DNA of 64,000 nt. It comes from an uncultured Lachnospiraceae bacterium. Lineage in GTDB: Bacteria > Bacillota > Clostridia > Lachnospirales > Lachnospiraceae. Shown here in pieces: positions 39,582 to 48,607 of this stretch. The notes beneath the pieces are model-generated. The model saw nothing but the letters and a program-made list of their open reading frames with translations. It did no database searches and was not told where the DNA came from. The position numbers and the translations under genes are program-made. The stretch is from NCBI GenBank assembly GCA_944380065.1, contig CALWGM010000054.1, positions 1-64,000 on the forward strand, in the 5' to 3' direction. The first letter of the stretch is position 1, and every line of letters begins with the position of its first letter.

Positions 39582-40247
39582 TCACCGGTCCCTCCAGGTC
39601 ATAATCTTAATGAACAGGATCGCCGCCATCGTGGAAATGAAGGTGGCCAGGATTGCCGCCCCTGTGATCCCGGAGGGATCCGGCGAACCGTACTGGCTGC
39701 GGAAAGCGATGACCGTCACCGGGATCAGCTGCAGGGAGGAAATATTCAGTACCAGGAACGCGCACATCTCAGACGAAGCCGGCTTCTCTCTTTTTCCCCA
39801 ACGCTCCCCCTTCCCTTTCTTCCCGGCAGGCCGGTTCCTCTGCTTTTTTCCAATTCCGGACGCCGCGGCCCTGCGCTCTTCTTCCAGCGCATCCAGATCC
39901 TTCATCGCCTGGATCCCCGCCGGCGTGGCCGCCCAGCCCAGCCCGAAAAAATTGGCGATACAGTTAGCCGCGATGGATTTCATGGCAGGATGCTCCCTGG
40001 GGATACCCGGAAAAATAAAATGAAGCAGCGGATAGATTTTATCTGCCGCTGCTTTCATAATCCCCGCATGCTCCGCGATCCGCATCAGCCCCACCCAGAG
40101 CGCCAGGACTCCCGCCATCGTAATACATAAAGACACTGCTTCCCGGGCGGAATCCAGCGCCGCGTCCGTCACTGCGGACAGATTCCCGGTCAGAGCCGCG
40201 AAAACAATACCGGCCAGTATCATAAAAGCCCATAAAAACTGAAGCAT
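39582..40247 (-). CDS. spmA: Spore maturation protein SpmA
   Basis: 221 residues from the ATG at 40247; a Met 21 nt upstream sits within the ribosome site AAAGGGAG and is rejected. The Gate-type membrane protein shows GVLALWVGLMRIAEHAGIMK and NCIANFFGLGWAATPAGIQA. A basic insert (GKKQRNRPAGKKGKGERWG) between helices is an oddity of this copy. Together with SpmB and Spo0A it supports a spore-forming host. Confidence 0.95.
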   Translation of the reverse strand: MLQFLWAFMILAGIVFAALTGNLSAVTDAALDSAREAVSLCITMAGVLALWVGLMRIAEHAGIMKAAADKIYPLLHFIFPGIPREHPAMKSIAANCIANFFGLGWAATPAGIQAMKDLDALEEERRAAASGIGKKQRNRPAGKKGKGERWGKREKPASSEMCAFLVLNISSLQLIPVTVIAFRSQYGSPDPSGITGAAILATFISTMAAILFIKIMTWRDR

Positions 40248-40353
40248 AAGATATACTCCCTTTCCCATTTCTATATCTTATGCTCCAGTCAGATTTCTAT
40301 GTGGTTTTGCTGCACCCTACAGGGTATCCTTAAGGCTCCGCACGGCACAGCCC

Positions 40354-40794
40354 CTATTTTTCGTAGCGGCGGAAAAATACGCTCAGGTTCGTCAGCGCCC
40401 GGATCAGCACCTGCGTCTGCTCCTGATCCAGTCCTTCCAATGTGGCCCGGATCATGTCTTCGTGAAACTGCTTGTGATGATGAAATGCCTTTTCCCCCTT
40501 TTCTTTCAGGGAAATCAGCACAACCCGCCGGTCCTTCTCGCTGCGGACACGACGGACATAATCTTTCTTCACTAAATTATTGATCGCTGTGGTCAGCGTC
40601 CCCACTGTCACGGACAGATCCTTTGCCACTGCAGACATGCTCCGCGCCTCTCCCAGGCCGATGGCCTCGATAATATGCATATCATTGTTGGAGATATCTC
40701 GGAATTCCCCGGTAATGATCGCCTTTTCCTCTATCTCGATAATCTCATTGAACAGCTTCACCAGCACCTCATGCAGTGTATCGTATCCCTCCAT
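40354..40794 (-). CDS. MarR-family regulator (FabT-like)
   Basis: 146 residues from the ATG at 40794, preferred because GGAGGG lies just upstream; earlier Met codons at 40815 and 40809 have only weak sites. The winged helix has NNDMHIIEAIGLGEARSMSA, KDLSVTVGTLTTAINNLVKK and the wing RSEKDRRVVLISLKEKG. It resembles the MarR proteins at the head of clostridial fatty-acid operons, but no fab genes follow here. Target genes are therefore unknown. A copy of a short dispersed repeat lies 30-50 bp upstream. Confidence 0.9.
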   Translation of the reverse strand: MEGYDTLHEVLVKLFNEIIEIEEKAIITGEFRDISNNDMHIIEAIGLGEARSMSAVAKDLSVTVGTLTTAINNLVKKDYVRRVRSEKDRRVVLISLKEKGEKAFHHHKQFHEDMIRATLEGLDQEQTQVLIRALTNLSVFFRRYEK

Positions 40795-40838
40795 ATAGCC
40801 CTCCGCCATTGGCATTCTTTTCCCGATCTTTCAAAATG

Positions 40839-40864
40839 TTACGCTTCACTCCGTTCACAGTAAC
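40839..40864. repeat. Short dispersed repeat, copy 1
   Basis: Contains TTCACTCCGTTCACAGTAAC (40845-40864), identical to 44268-44287, flanked by GTTAC to give a partial palindrome (GTTAC...GTAAC). It lies between the divergent MarR and DUF885 genes. Confidence 0.8.
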
Positions 40865-41000
40865 TTCAAAATCCCTGTCATTATACATGATTTCCGGAAG
40901 ATTCGCAAGGACGCAGAAGGCCGAATCCCGGAAAATACGGTATAGGAACATGGATTTTCGCATACTTATAAAAGAATAAACCATTGTGCCGGTTATCTTT

Positions 41001-42884
41001 ATGCTGCTTCGACGTTTCAAATCTAAAATACAATTTTCCCTGCTGCTGGCCGCGGCCCTGATTTTCGCCGCCCTGCTGTGCGCCCTGATTTCGCAGGCAG
41101 ACTTTTCCGACGACGAGGACGCGTCGGTTTCCCTCACGGAGTCTGTTTCCGGGCAGGATTCGGAAGATCAGGCCTTTGAAGCCTGTATGGAAGACCTGTT
41201 CCGCCAGGAAGTCTCCGCCAGCGGCCTGACCCTTCACTATACCTTAGAGGATCCTTCCGCATATGGAATCACACAGTACAGCACCGATCTGGGCGTCTAT
41301 TCGGCAGACCAGCCCCGGATTGCAGCCGCCCTTGCAGAAAATATCCTGTCCACCCTGAAGGATTTTCATCCGGAAAATCTTTCTGTCAGCAACCGGCTGA
41401 CCCTGGATCAGCTCAAATACTCCCTGCAGCAGACGGCTGACGGCGCTTCTTTTGCGTATTACAGCGAACCCCTGCGCCCCACTACCGGGGAACAGGCACA
41501 GCTGCCCATCCTGCTGGCGGAATATACCTTCTCCGATGCGCAGGATATTCAGGATTATCTGGAAATCCTTTCCAGCATTCCCGCCTACTTCGACAGTATC
41601 TGCGCCTATGAACAGGAAAAGCAGGCCCACGGACTTTTTATGGCTGATTCAGCCGCCCGGACTGTCATCGCCCAGTGCCGTGATTTTGCGGCTTCCCCGG
41701 AGGATCATTATCTTCTCCATACCTTTGAGGAAAAGATCGGCAGCCTGAAGGGGCTTTCCAAAAATGAGAAAGAAGCCTGTAACAAACAAAACCGGGCCAT
41801 CCTGACAGAAGACGTCCTGCCCGCTTACCGGGAACTGGCTGATTGCCTTGCCAGTCTCTGTTCCTCTGCCGACAGCAGCCCGGAGGCCGGATCTTCCGGC
41901 AGCACTCCGGCATCCCATACCGCATCTCCGGGAGATCCGGGCGGTCTGTGCCGCCTGCCCCGGGGAGCGGAGTATTACGAATATCTGATCCATCTCTGCA
42001 CCGGAAGCGATGACTCCATTGAAACCCTGCAGAAACGGACAGAGGAAAAACGGACTGCCGACCTGACCCGCGCCTCCTCGCTGATAGCAGACGATCCCGG
42101 TCTGCAGGAACAGCTGCAAAACCCGGAGGAGGCTTCCGCTAAGATCCTGTCCGCTTCTCCGGAAGAGATGCTGCAGCATCTCCAGCAGGCCATCCGGGAA
42201 GACTTTCCGCAGATCCGGGAGTGTCATTACACCGTAAAATATGTGGATCCGGCAATGGAGGACTATCTGGCTCCCGCATTCTATCTGACCGCCCCGCTGG
42301 ATCATGTGACGGAGAACTCCATTTACATCAACCGGGGCAGCGGCTACAGCGGCCTGCAGCTCTTTACCACGCTGGCCCACGAAGGTTATCCGGGTCATCT
42401 GTACCAGAATGCCGTCTCGGCCACCTCCGGCCTGCTGCCCATCCGGGCGCTGCTGGGCACCGCCGGCTACACAGAAGGCTGGGCCACCTATGTGGAAATG
42501 CTTTCCTATTACTACGCCGGCCTGCCGGAGACTCTGGCAGAAGCGCTGTCACTGGAACAGTCCGCCATTCTCAGCCTGTACGCCACCGCAGACCTGGGCA
42601 TCCACGCCGACGGCTGGTCCCTGCAGCAAACAGCAGATTTTTTCTCTGACTATGGATTTTCCGATGAGGAAACCATCCGCGGGATTTACGAACTGATCCT
42701 GGCCGAACCCGCCCATTACCTGAAATACTATATTGGATATCTGGAATTTTTGTCCTTAAAAGAAACGGCAAAAGAAAAAATGGGGAAGGCGTATTCAGAC
42801 CTGAATTTCCACCGCACGGTTTTGGAAATGGGGTCCGCCGCCTTCCCTGTATTAGAAACATATCTTACTGAGTTCTGGAAATAG
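41001..42884 (+). CDS. DUF885 family protein (putative metallopeptidase), membrane-anchored
   Basis: 627 residues from the ATG at 41001; a GTG 15 nt earlier is equally possible and neither has a clear ribosome site. One N-terminal membrane segment (about 12-34) then an extracellular domain of the DUF885 family. TTLAHEGYPGHLYQ, with the HExxxxH-like arrangement and a distal Glu in GTAGYTEGWATYVEM, suggests a zinc protease active site. A Ser/Pro/Gly-rich insert (about residues 297-318) interrupts the domain and seems specific to this copy. Function not known. It overlaps the convergent MATE gene by 20 bp. Confidence 0.88.
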   Translation: MLLRRFKSKIQFSLLLAAALIFAALLCALISQADFSDDEDASVSLTESVSGQDSEDQAFEACMEDLFRQEVSASGLTLHYTLEDPSAYGITQYSTDLGVYSADQPRIAAALAENILSTLKDFHPENLSVSNRLTLDQLKYSLQQTADGASFAYYSEPLRPTTGEQAQLPILLAEYTFSDAQDIQDYLEILSSIPAYFDSICAYEQEKQAHGLFMADSAARTVIAQCRDFAASPEDHYLLHTFEEKIGSLKGLSKNEKEACNKQNRAILTEDVLPAYRELADCLASLCSSADSSPEAGSSGSTPASHTASPGDPGGLCRLPRGAEYYEYLIHLCTGSDDSIETLQKRTEEKRTADLTRASSLIADDPGLQEQLQNPEEASAKILSASPEEMLQHLQQAIREDFPQIRECHYTVKYVDPAMEDYLAPAFYLTAPLDHVTENSIYINRGSGYSGLQLFTTLAHEGYPGHLYQNAVSATSGLLPIRALLGTAGYTEGWATYVEMLSYYYAGLPETLAEALSLEQSAILSLYATADLGIHADGWSLQQTADFFSDYGFSDEETIRGIYELILAEPAHYLKYYIGYLEFLSLKETAKEKMGKAYSDLNFHRTVLEMGSAAFPVLETYLTEFWK

Positions 42885-44226
42885 TACCGCCTGTGTATTT
42901 CCGTTCCAGTCTGCGGATGACCGCGAAAAATACCGGGATCACCACGCAGTTCGCCGCCAGCCAGGCCAGCGGGTTCGTGATACATACGCCGGCAAATCCC
43001 AGCGCAGGGATCACCGCCACAGACATAATACCCCGGGCAGCCAGTTCGCTGCAGCCTGCAAACATGGCGATCACGCTGTATCCCAATCCCTGGATCGTCA
43101 GGCGGAAACAGTTGAGGAACGCCAGCAGCCAGAAGAAGATCCCGCTGAAATTCAGCATCTGCTGGATGTAACCGAGAACCACGGTCTCGCTGGCGTCCAC
43201 AAACAGCAGCGCAATCTTGGATCCCGCCAGCACCAGAACAATGCCGATGGCCACGCCGTAAATCACAGCGATAAACACACTGCAGAACAGTCCCTGCCGG
43301 ATCCGTTTGAACTGCTTCGCCCCCAAATTCTGGCTGCCAAAGGTGGAAGCCGCGGTCGCAAACGCGTCAAACGGACACATGGCCAGCTGGTTGACCTTAA
43401 CCGCCGTCGTATAGGCGGAAACGTAAACAGATCCCAGCACGTTCACCGCGCTCTGCAGCATAATGCTGCCGATGGCGGTAATGGAAAACTGCAGCCCCAT
43501 GGGCACACTCATCACCGTCAGCCTGCGGATATAGGACATCTGCAGCTTTCTCTCCTGCTTCGTAAACGTCAGGATGTCAAACTTGCGCTTCATGTATATA
43601 AAACAGAGAATCCCTGAGATCGCCTGCGCCAGGATCGTGGCCCAGGCCGCTCCGGCCACTCCCATCTGGAATATGATAATAAACGCCAGATCCAGCACAA
43701 TATTCAGCACCGTGGAAAGCACTAAAAAATAGAACGGCGTCTTAGAATCCCCCATGGCCCGGATGATCGCCGACACAATGTTGTACAGGATGGTAAACGG
43801 AATCCCCAGGAAGATAATAAACAGATAGTCGTACGCCCCCTGGTAGATATCTGCCGGAGTCTGCATCAGGGTCAGGATCGGCCCGCACAGCAGACAGGTC
43901 ACCACCGTCAGCACCGCCGCAATAAAAATTCCCAGGTAAGCGGCGTTCATGATATATTTGCGCATGGCAGAATAATCCTTCGCCCCGAAAAACTGCGCCA
44001 CCGGGACTCCCATGCCGCTGCAGGTACCCATACAGAACCCGATAATCAGAAAGGTCAGGGATGCAGTGGAGCCAACAGAAGTCAGCGCGCTCAGACCAAG
44101 ATATTTTCCCACAATGATCGTATCCACCATATTGTACATCTGCTGGAACAGATTGCCGAAGACCAGCGGGATGGAAAACTGCCAGATCAGCTGCATCGGT
44201 TTTCCGGCCGTCATATCTCTTGTCAT
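42865..44226 (-). CDS. MATE-family multidrug/organic cation exporter
   Basis: 453 residues with twelve membrane segments; QFSIPLVFGNLFQQMYNMVD, the opening of MATE proteins, FLIIGFCMGTCSGMGVPVAQ and IVSAIIRAMGDSKTPFYFLV are typical of the DinF/NorM group. It extrudes drugs or metabolites with Na or H. It may also be read with other polyspecific flippases of the MOP superfamily. Its stop lies inside the 3' end of the DUF885 gene on the other strand. Confidence 0.95.
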   Translation of the reverse strand: MTRDMTAGKPMQLIWQFSIPLVFGNLFQQMYNMVDTIIVGKYLGLSALTSVGSTASLTFLIIGFCMGTCSGMGVPVAQFFGAKDYSAMRKYIMNAAYLGIFIAAVLTVVTCLLCGPILTLMQTPADIYQGAYDYLFIIFLGIPFTILYNIVSAIIRAMGDSKTPFYFLVLSTVLNIVLDLAFIIIFQMGVAGAAWATILAQAISGILCFIYMKRKFDILTFTKQERKLQMSYIRRLTVMSVPMGLQFSITAIGSIMLQSAVNVLGSVYVSAYTTAVKVNQLAMCPFDAFATAASTFGSQNLGAKQFKRIRQGLFCSVFIAVIYGVAIGIVLVLAGSKIALLFVDASETVVLGYIQQMLNFSGIFFWLLAFLNCFRLTIQGLGYSVIAMFAGCSELAARGIMSVAVIPALGFAGVCITNPLAWLAANCVVIPVFFAVIRRLERKYTGGTISRTQ

Positions 44227-44261
44227 TTTTATTTCGTCCTTTCCCCGGGAAAAAAATTATG

Positions 44262-44288
44262 GTACTGTTCACTCCGTTCACAGTAACG
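44262..44288. repeat. Short dispersed repeat, copy 2
   Basis: Second copy of TTCACTCCGTTCACAGTAAC (44268-44287), here with GGTACTG preceding, giving ACTGT...ACAGT arms. It lies between the rsmI stop and the MATE start, so it could form a hairpin in that transcript. Confidence 0.8.
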
Positions 44289-44291
44289 GAA

Positions 44292-45140
44292 TTATTCCTC
44301 TGTGGCCAACAGCTGCTGATAGATTTCTCTTTTCCCGACGCCCCGGTCCTTCGCCACCTGCTTCATGGCGTTTTTCCGATCCATGCCCTGTGACAGGTAG
44401 TGCTCCATGTGCTCTTTCACACTCAGCCGCTCCCAGCTCTGCTGCTGCTCGCGCACCAGCTCCGCCCGGCTGCGGCCTTCCATCACGATCACGCATTCGC
44501 CCCGCGCTTCATGGGTTTCATACCACGCCGCCGCCTCGGAAAGGGTCGTCCGGAAAGCAGTCTCAAACCGCTTTGTCAGTTCCCGGCAAATCGCTATTTT
44601 ACGCTCTCCCAAAGCAAAATGCAAGTCCTTTAATGTAGAAATTAAATGATGCGGAGCCTCGTAAATAACGACCGTCCTGGTGTCTGTTTTCAGCTCCTCC
44701 AAAACCGCCTCCCGCTCCTTTTTTTCCCGCGGAAGAAAGGCCTCAAAGGCAAACCTGCGGGTGGGCAGGCCGGACAGCGTCAGGGCTGTGATACAGGCTG
44801 CCGGCCCCGGCAGGGAAGTCACCTCGATCCCCTGCTCGTAACAGATCCGCACCAGATCCTCCCCCGGGTCGGAAATCCCCGGCGTACCTGCGTCCGTGAT
44901 CAGCGCCACATTTTTCCCGGCGCGCATTTTTTCCACCAGCTGATACGCCTTCTCAATCCTGTTGTATTCATGATAGCTGGTCAGCGGCGTGCGGATCTCA
45001 AAATGGTTCAGCAGATGGATGGAATTTCTCGTATCCTCCGCCGCGATCAGATCCACCTCTTTCAATGTCCGGAGTACCCGGAGGGTAATATCCTCCAAAT
45101 TCCCGATCGGCGTTGCGCACAAATATAATTTCCCTGCCAT
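44292..45140 (-). CDS. rsmI: 16S rRNA 2'-O-methyltransferase (C1402)
   Basis: 282 residues. KLYLCATPIGNLEDITLR, IAAEDTRNS, ALITDAGTPGISDPGEDLVR and SLPGPAACITALTLSGLP are signature phrases of the tetrapyrrole-methylase fold RsmI. It methylates C1402 of 16S rRNA with SAM. It ends the operon that begins with the decarboxylase; 12 bp separate it from the trmN6-like gene. Confidence 0.97.
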   Translation of the reverse strand: MAGKLYLCATPIGNLEDITLRVLRTLKEVDLIAAEDTRNSIHLLNHFEIRTPLTSYHEYNRIEKAYQLVEKMRAGKNVALITDAGTPGISDPGEDLVRICYEQGIEVTSLPGPAACITALTLSGLPTRRFAFEAFLPREKKEREAVLEELKTDTRTVVIYEAPHHLISTLKDLHFALGERKIAICRELTKRFETAFRTTLSEAAAWYETHEARGECVIVMEGRSRAELVREQQQSWERLSVKEHMEHYLSQGMDRKNAMKQVAKDRGVGKREIYQQLLATEE

Positions 45141-45152
45141 GTCTGTTCCTTC

Positions 45153-45887
45153 CTAATATCCATAGACCTCTGTGATCTCTTCTGTATACTTTCCCGGTTC
45201 CCGGAACACGATCAGCGGCTTTTCCACTGTCATCCGCGGCCGTCCGCCGCGCAGTCCCTCCAGGAGCACCATGTTCGGTTCCCGGTCCACATACGGATGC
45301 ACCAGGCGCATCCGCTTCGGCTCGATCCGGTACTGCACCATCAGCGACAGGATCTCTGCCAGACGGAACGGCCGGTGTACCAGATAAAAACGCCCGCCCG
45401 GAACCAGCAGTCTGGCGCTCTCGCGGATCACATCCTCCAGCGTACACAGGATTTCATGCCGGGCAATGAGCTTTGCCTCATCCGGATTGGGGATCCCGTG
45501 CTGCGCCGTCATGTAGGGCGGGTTCGATGTGACGACATGAAAAGAAGATGCCCCGAAAATCCCGGAGGCATCCCTGATATCGCCCTCTACAATCCGGATC
45601 CGTTCCTCCAGATGGTTCAGGGCCACGCTCCGCCTGGCAAGATCTGCGCTGTAGGGCTGGATCTCCAGCCCGGCAAACTGCCGTCCCTGGGTTTTGGCCG
45701 ACAAAAGCAGCGGGATGATCCCGTTGCCGCAGCCCAGATCCAGACAGTCTTCCCCCGGTTTTACCCTAACAAAACCGGACAGCAGCACAGCGTCCATCCC
45801 GAAGCAGAACTTCTGCGGATTCTGAATGATTTTATAACCGTTTCTCTGGAGATCGTCAATACGCTCTCCCGGCAGCAGATTATTCAT
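45153..45887 (-). CDS. tRNA1(Val) (adenine-37-N6)-methyltransferase family protein
   Basis: 244 residues. SAM-binding LDLGCGNGIIPLLLS, then VVTSNPPYMTAQHG with the NPPY motif of N6-adenine methyltransferases. It matches TrmN6/YabB. The start overlaps the ricT stop by 8 bp. It probably modifies A37 of a tRNA. Confidence 0.93.
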   Translation of the reverse strand: MNNLLPGERIDDLQRNGYKIIQNPQKFCFGMDAVLLSGFVRVKPGEDCLDLGCGNGIIPLLLSAKTQGRQFAGLEIQPYSADLARRSVALNHLEERIRIVEGDIRDASGIFGASSFHVVTSNPPYMTAQHGIPNPDEAKLIARHEILCTLEDVIRESARLLVPGGRFYLVHRPFRLAEILSLMVQYRIEPKRMRLVHPYVDREPNMVLLEGLRGGRPRMTVEKPLIVFREPGKYTEEITEVYGY

Positions 45888-46785
45888 TTAATTTGGATTT
45901 CCCTCCTCCGTCTTCCAGGGCGGCTAATTCCTTCATCTCCTCTTTGGACAGGCGCTCATGATCCCTGCGGCGTTTCCCTTTGAACTTCAGCTGCTGCACC
46001 GGATATTCCCGGACTTCCTTCTCCTCCCCGGTATCCACAATCACTTTCACCAGCTGGCGCAGCACGTTCACGCTCTGCACCTCGCCCCGCATCCCGTCTG
46101 CTGTGGTTACCCGGTCTCCCGGATGGGGCAGACGCCTGTTCAGATATTCATACGTCTCCTGCTCATTTTTCAGGCAGCACATCAGACGGCCGCAGACGCC
46201 GGAGATCTTGGTGGGATTCAGGGAAAGATTCTGCTCCTTGGCCATCTTGATGGACACCGGCGCAAACTCTGACAGATAGGTGTGGCAGCACAGGGGCCGC
46301 CCGCAGATACCGATCCCGCCCAGGATCTTCGTCTCATCCCGGACGCCGATCTGCCGCAGCTCAATCCTGGTACGGAAAACACTGGCCAGGTCTTTCACTA
46401 ATTCCCGGAAATCGATCCTCCCGTCCGCGGTAAAATAAAACAGAAGCTTGTTATTATCAAAGGTATACTCTGCCTGTACCAGCTTCATCTCCAGGCCGTG
46501 CTTCTGTATCTTCTCCTGGCAGATGCGGTACGCTTCCCTTTCCTTCTCATGGTTCCGCTCCTCGATCCGCTCATCCTCGGCCGTGGCCACGCGGATGACA
46601 GATTTCAGAGGAAGAACCACCTCGTCATCCGCCACCTGCTTCGGCGGCATGATCACCGTCCCGTATTCCACGCCCCGGGCCGTCTCAACAATCACATGTG
46701 TCCCCCGCTTCATCGGGAGGTTCTTCGGGTCAAAATAATAAATCTTGCCCGCCTGCCGGAAGCGGACTCCAACTACTTTTATCAT
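45880..46785 (-). CDS. ricT: PSP1-domain protein RicT (YaaT)
   Basis: 301 residues. VVGVRFRQAGKIYYFDPKNL, RGTHVIVETARGVEYGTVI and the Cys-rich ICGRPLCCHTYLSEF and VCGRLMCCLKNEQETYEYL are typical of YaaT, a subunit of the RicAFT complex that acts with RNase Y in mRNA maturation and promotes Spo0A phosphorylation in B. subtilis. The cysteines bind iron-sulfur clusters in the known complex. Start overlaps the holB stop (ATGA). The partner ricA/ricF genes are not in the window. Confidence 0.96.
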   Translation of the reverse strand: MIKVVGVRFRQAGKIYYFDPKNLPMKRGTHVIVETARGVEYGTVIMPPKQVADDEVVLPLKSVIRVATAEDERIEERNHEKEREAYRICQEKIQKHGLEMKLVQAEYTFDNNKLLFYFTADGRIDFRELVKDLASVFRTRIELRQIGVRDETKILGGIGICGRPLCCHTYLSEFAPVSIKMAKEQNLSLNPTKISGVCGRLMCCLKNEQETYEYLNRRLPHPGDRVTTADGMRGEVQSVNVLRQLVKVIVDTGEEKEVREYPVQQLKFKGKRRRDHERLSKEEMKELAALEDGGGKSKLNE

Positions 46786-47882
46786 ACGATACTCTCCTTT
46801 ATACTCAGCAATAGCACCTCCAGCGTCAGCTCAAAATTCACATTCGCGCGAATCCGCCGCCTGGCCGCTGCGATTTGTTCCAGAATCTGGTTCAGGCCGG
46901 CAAAGGATTCCCGTTCCGCCACCCGGCGGACCAGGAACGCCTGCTCTTTAAAAATCAGGCCATTTTCCTGCCCGGCTGCCTTATATAATAACACATCGCG
47001 GAACAAAAGCAAAAGCAAATCAAAAAAAACCTGGATACTCTCCTTGTAATCCTTCAGCGGTTTCAGTTCCTCCATCAGGCTGTAGGCCGGGATATCCGCC
47101 AGCCTGCGCATCAGCTGCAGCGTATAGTCCTTCAGTCCGTTAAATTCCTCGGAGGAAGCCAGCAGCATGGCCTGTCCCACGTTTCCCTGGGCAAATGCCA
47201 CGCAGAGATCCGCCTGGTAGTCCGGGATCTGGCAGCGGCGCATCAGAAACGCCCGGATCAGGCCATCCTCCACCGCTTTCAGCCGCAGCGTCACACACCG
47301 GGACCGGACTGTGGGCAGAAATGCATCCGCATTGGTTGTCAGCAGGATCAGCACCGCATACCCCGGCGGCTCCTCGATGGTCTTTAAGAGCGCGTTCTGC
47401 GCCTGCACATTCATCTTTTCCGCCTCGTCCACCAGATAGATCTTATACCGGCTGCTGTAGGGTTTGATCACAATATCCTGGTTGATCTGCCTGCGCACAT
47501 CATCCACGGATATGGCTGTTTTTTCATGGGTCACATAGATAATATCCGGCTGGTTATGCCCCTCCGCCTGTCTGCAGGAACGGCATTCCATACAGGGCTC
47601 CATCCGGCGCGCCCGTTCCCTGGCGGCCTCAGAAACGCCCCCGCTGCCGCCGTCTGCCGGAAGCCCGAACAGCGTGGCCTGCTGCGGTTCTTCTTCCCCG
47701 GAAATCACCTGACGCACCGTCCCGCACTGCAGCGCCATGGCAAAAGCCTCCGCGATCATGCGCTTCCCGGAATGATCCGGGCCGTCCAGGATATAGGCGT
47801 GGGAAACCTGATCCTTGAAAATCGCGTTTTTCAGATGTCTGATGATCTGTTCATGGCCTACAATATCCTGAAATCCTGCCAT
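46782..47882 (-). CDS. holB: DNA polymerase III delta' subunit
   Basis: 366 residues from the ATG at 47882 (AAAGGAGCAG upstream). AAA+ fold with DIVGHEQIIRHLKNAI, P-loop GPDHSGKR (34-41), a zinc-like cysteine cluster CMECRSCRQ, VDEAEKMNVQAQNALLKTIE and FLPTVRSRC. It is part of the clamp loader. In the B. subtilis-like order holB-ricT-trmN6-rsmI, with ATGA overlap at its end. Confidence 0.96.
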   Translation of the reverse strand: MAGFQDIVGHEQIIRHLKNAIFKDQVSHAYILDGPDHSGKRMIAEAFAMALQCGTVRQVISGEEEPQQATLFGLPADGGSGGVSEAARERARRMEPCMECRSCRQAEGHNQPDIIYVTHEKTAISVDDVRRQINQDIVIKPYSSRYKIYLVDEAEKMNVQAQNALLKTIEEPPGYAVLILLTTNADAFLPTVRSRCVTLRLKAVEDGLIRAFLMRRCQIPDYQADLCVAFAQGNVGQAMLLASSEEFNGLKDYTLQLMRRLADIPAYSLMEELKPLKDYKESIQVFFDLLLLLFRDVLLYKAAGQENGLIFKEQAFLVRRVAERESFAGLNQILEQIAAARRRIRANVNFELTLEVLLLSIKESIV

Positions 47883-47919
47883 GTTCTGCTCCTTTCCAGC
47901 CGCCATACCGGCTCAGGGA

Positions 47920-48540
47920 TCATCCGGCTTCTCCCTGTTTCTGCCCGGGTTTTCCCAGTTCCTCCCTGATATACGCAGTCAGCTCTCCCAGCACCTGATC
48001 CAGGCTGCGGTTCTCAAACCATCTCGTCACACCGGCTTCCTGCAGCTTCTCCGGGGAAAAATCCTCCTCGTCTGCCAGGAACCGGCGGCACAGCTCCGCG
48101 TATTTCGGATGCTCCTGGCTGCGTTCCCGCTCCAGCGCGCGGGCAAGGCGCTCGCCATCCTCCACCCATACATAAAGAGGCTTCACAGACTCTGCCCCGA
48201 AATAGTCCCGGATCTTCCCATACGCCTCCAGCGTCCCGATCATCAGGTAACTGTGCTTTTCCAGGCAGATCTGTCCGTCATCCGCAGTGAAATACCGCCA
48301 CAATCCGTGCATGGTATGGTAGTCCCGGATCTCAATCACCTTTCCTTCCCGCTCCATCCGGGCCGCCTCCCTCAGCGTCCGGAAAAAATAGGTATCCCCG
48401 TCAGTTTCCCCGGAACGGATCGGTCTGGTGGTGTAGGGGATCACCCGCTTCAAACCCGGATCCTCCTGTGTCAGCAGCTTTCTATATATTGTGTCCTTTC
48501 CGGACGCACTTTTTCCCATAAGGCAAAATATTTTTCCCAT
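47920..48540 (-). CDS. Guanylate kinase-like protein
   Basis: 206 residues from the ATG at 48540 (CAGGAGAGAG upstream). P-loop GKSASGKD (9-16), then the GMP-binding TTRPIRSGETDGDTYFF, and WVEDGERLARALERERSQEH. The fold is guanylate kinase, but the order elsewhere (B. subtilis) places thymidylate kinase between the decarboxylase and holB. It could be a second guanylate kinase or a nucleotide kinase with another substrate. A downstream tail (KPGQKQGEAG) is not conserved in the family. Confidence 0.88.
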   Translation of the reverse strand: MGKIFCLMGKSASGKDTIYRKLLTQEDPGLKRVIPYTTRPIRSGETDGDTYFFRTLREAARMEREGKVIEIRDYHTMHGLWRYFTADDGQICLEKHSYLMIGTLEAYGKIRDYFGAESVKPLYVWVEDGERLARALERERSQEHPKYAELCRRFLADEEDFSPEKLQEAGVTRWFENRSLDQVLGELTAYIREELGKPGQKQGEAG

Positions 48541-48607
48541 GACTCTCTCCTGTTTTACCAGTATACTGATTTCCGGAAAATTTGTAAAGCTGCAACCCCG
48601 GCCATCT

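Noticed and set aside
40354..40794. Fatty-acid synthesis operon
   Set aside because: The regulator is FabT-like, but no fab genes are adjacent.
41649..42398. 249-codon minus-strand frame within the DUF885 gene
   Set aside because: Shadow of the real gene; no ribosome site or family motif.
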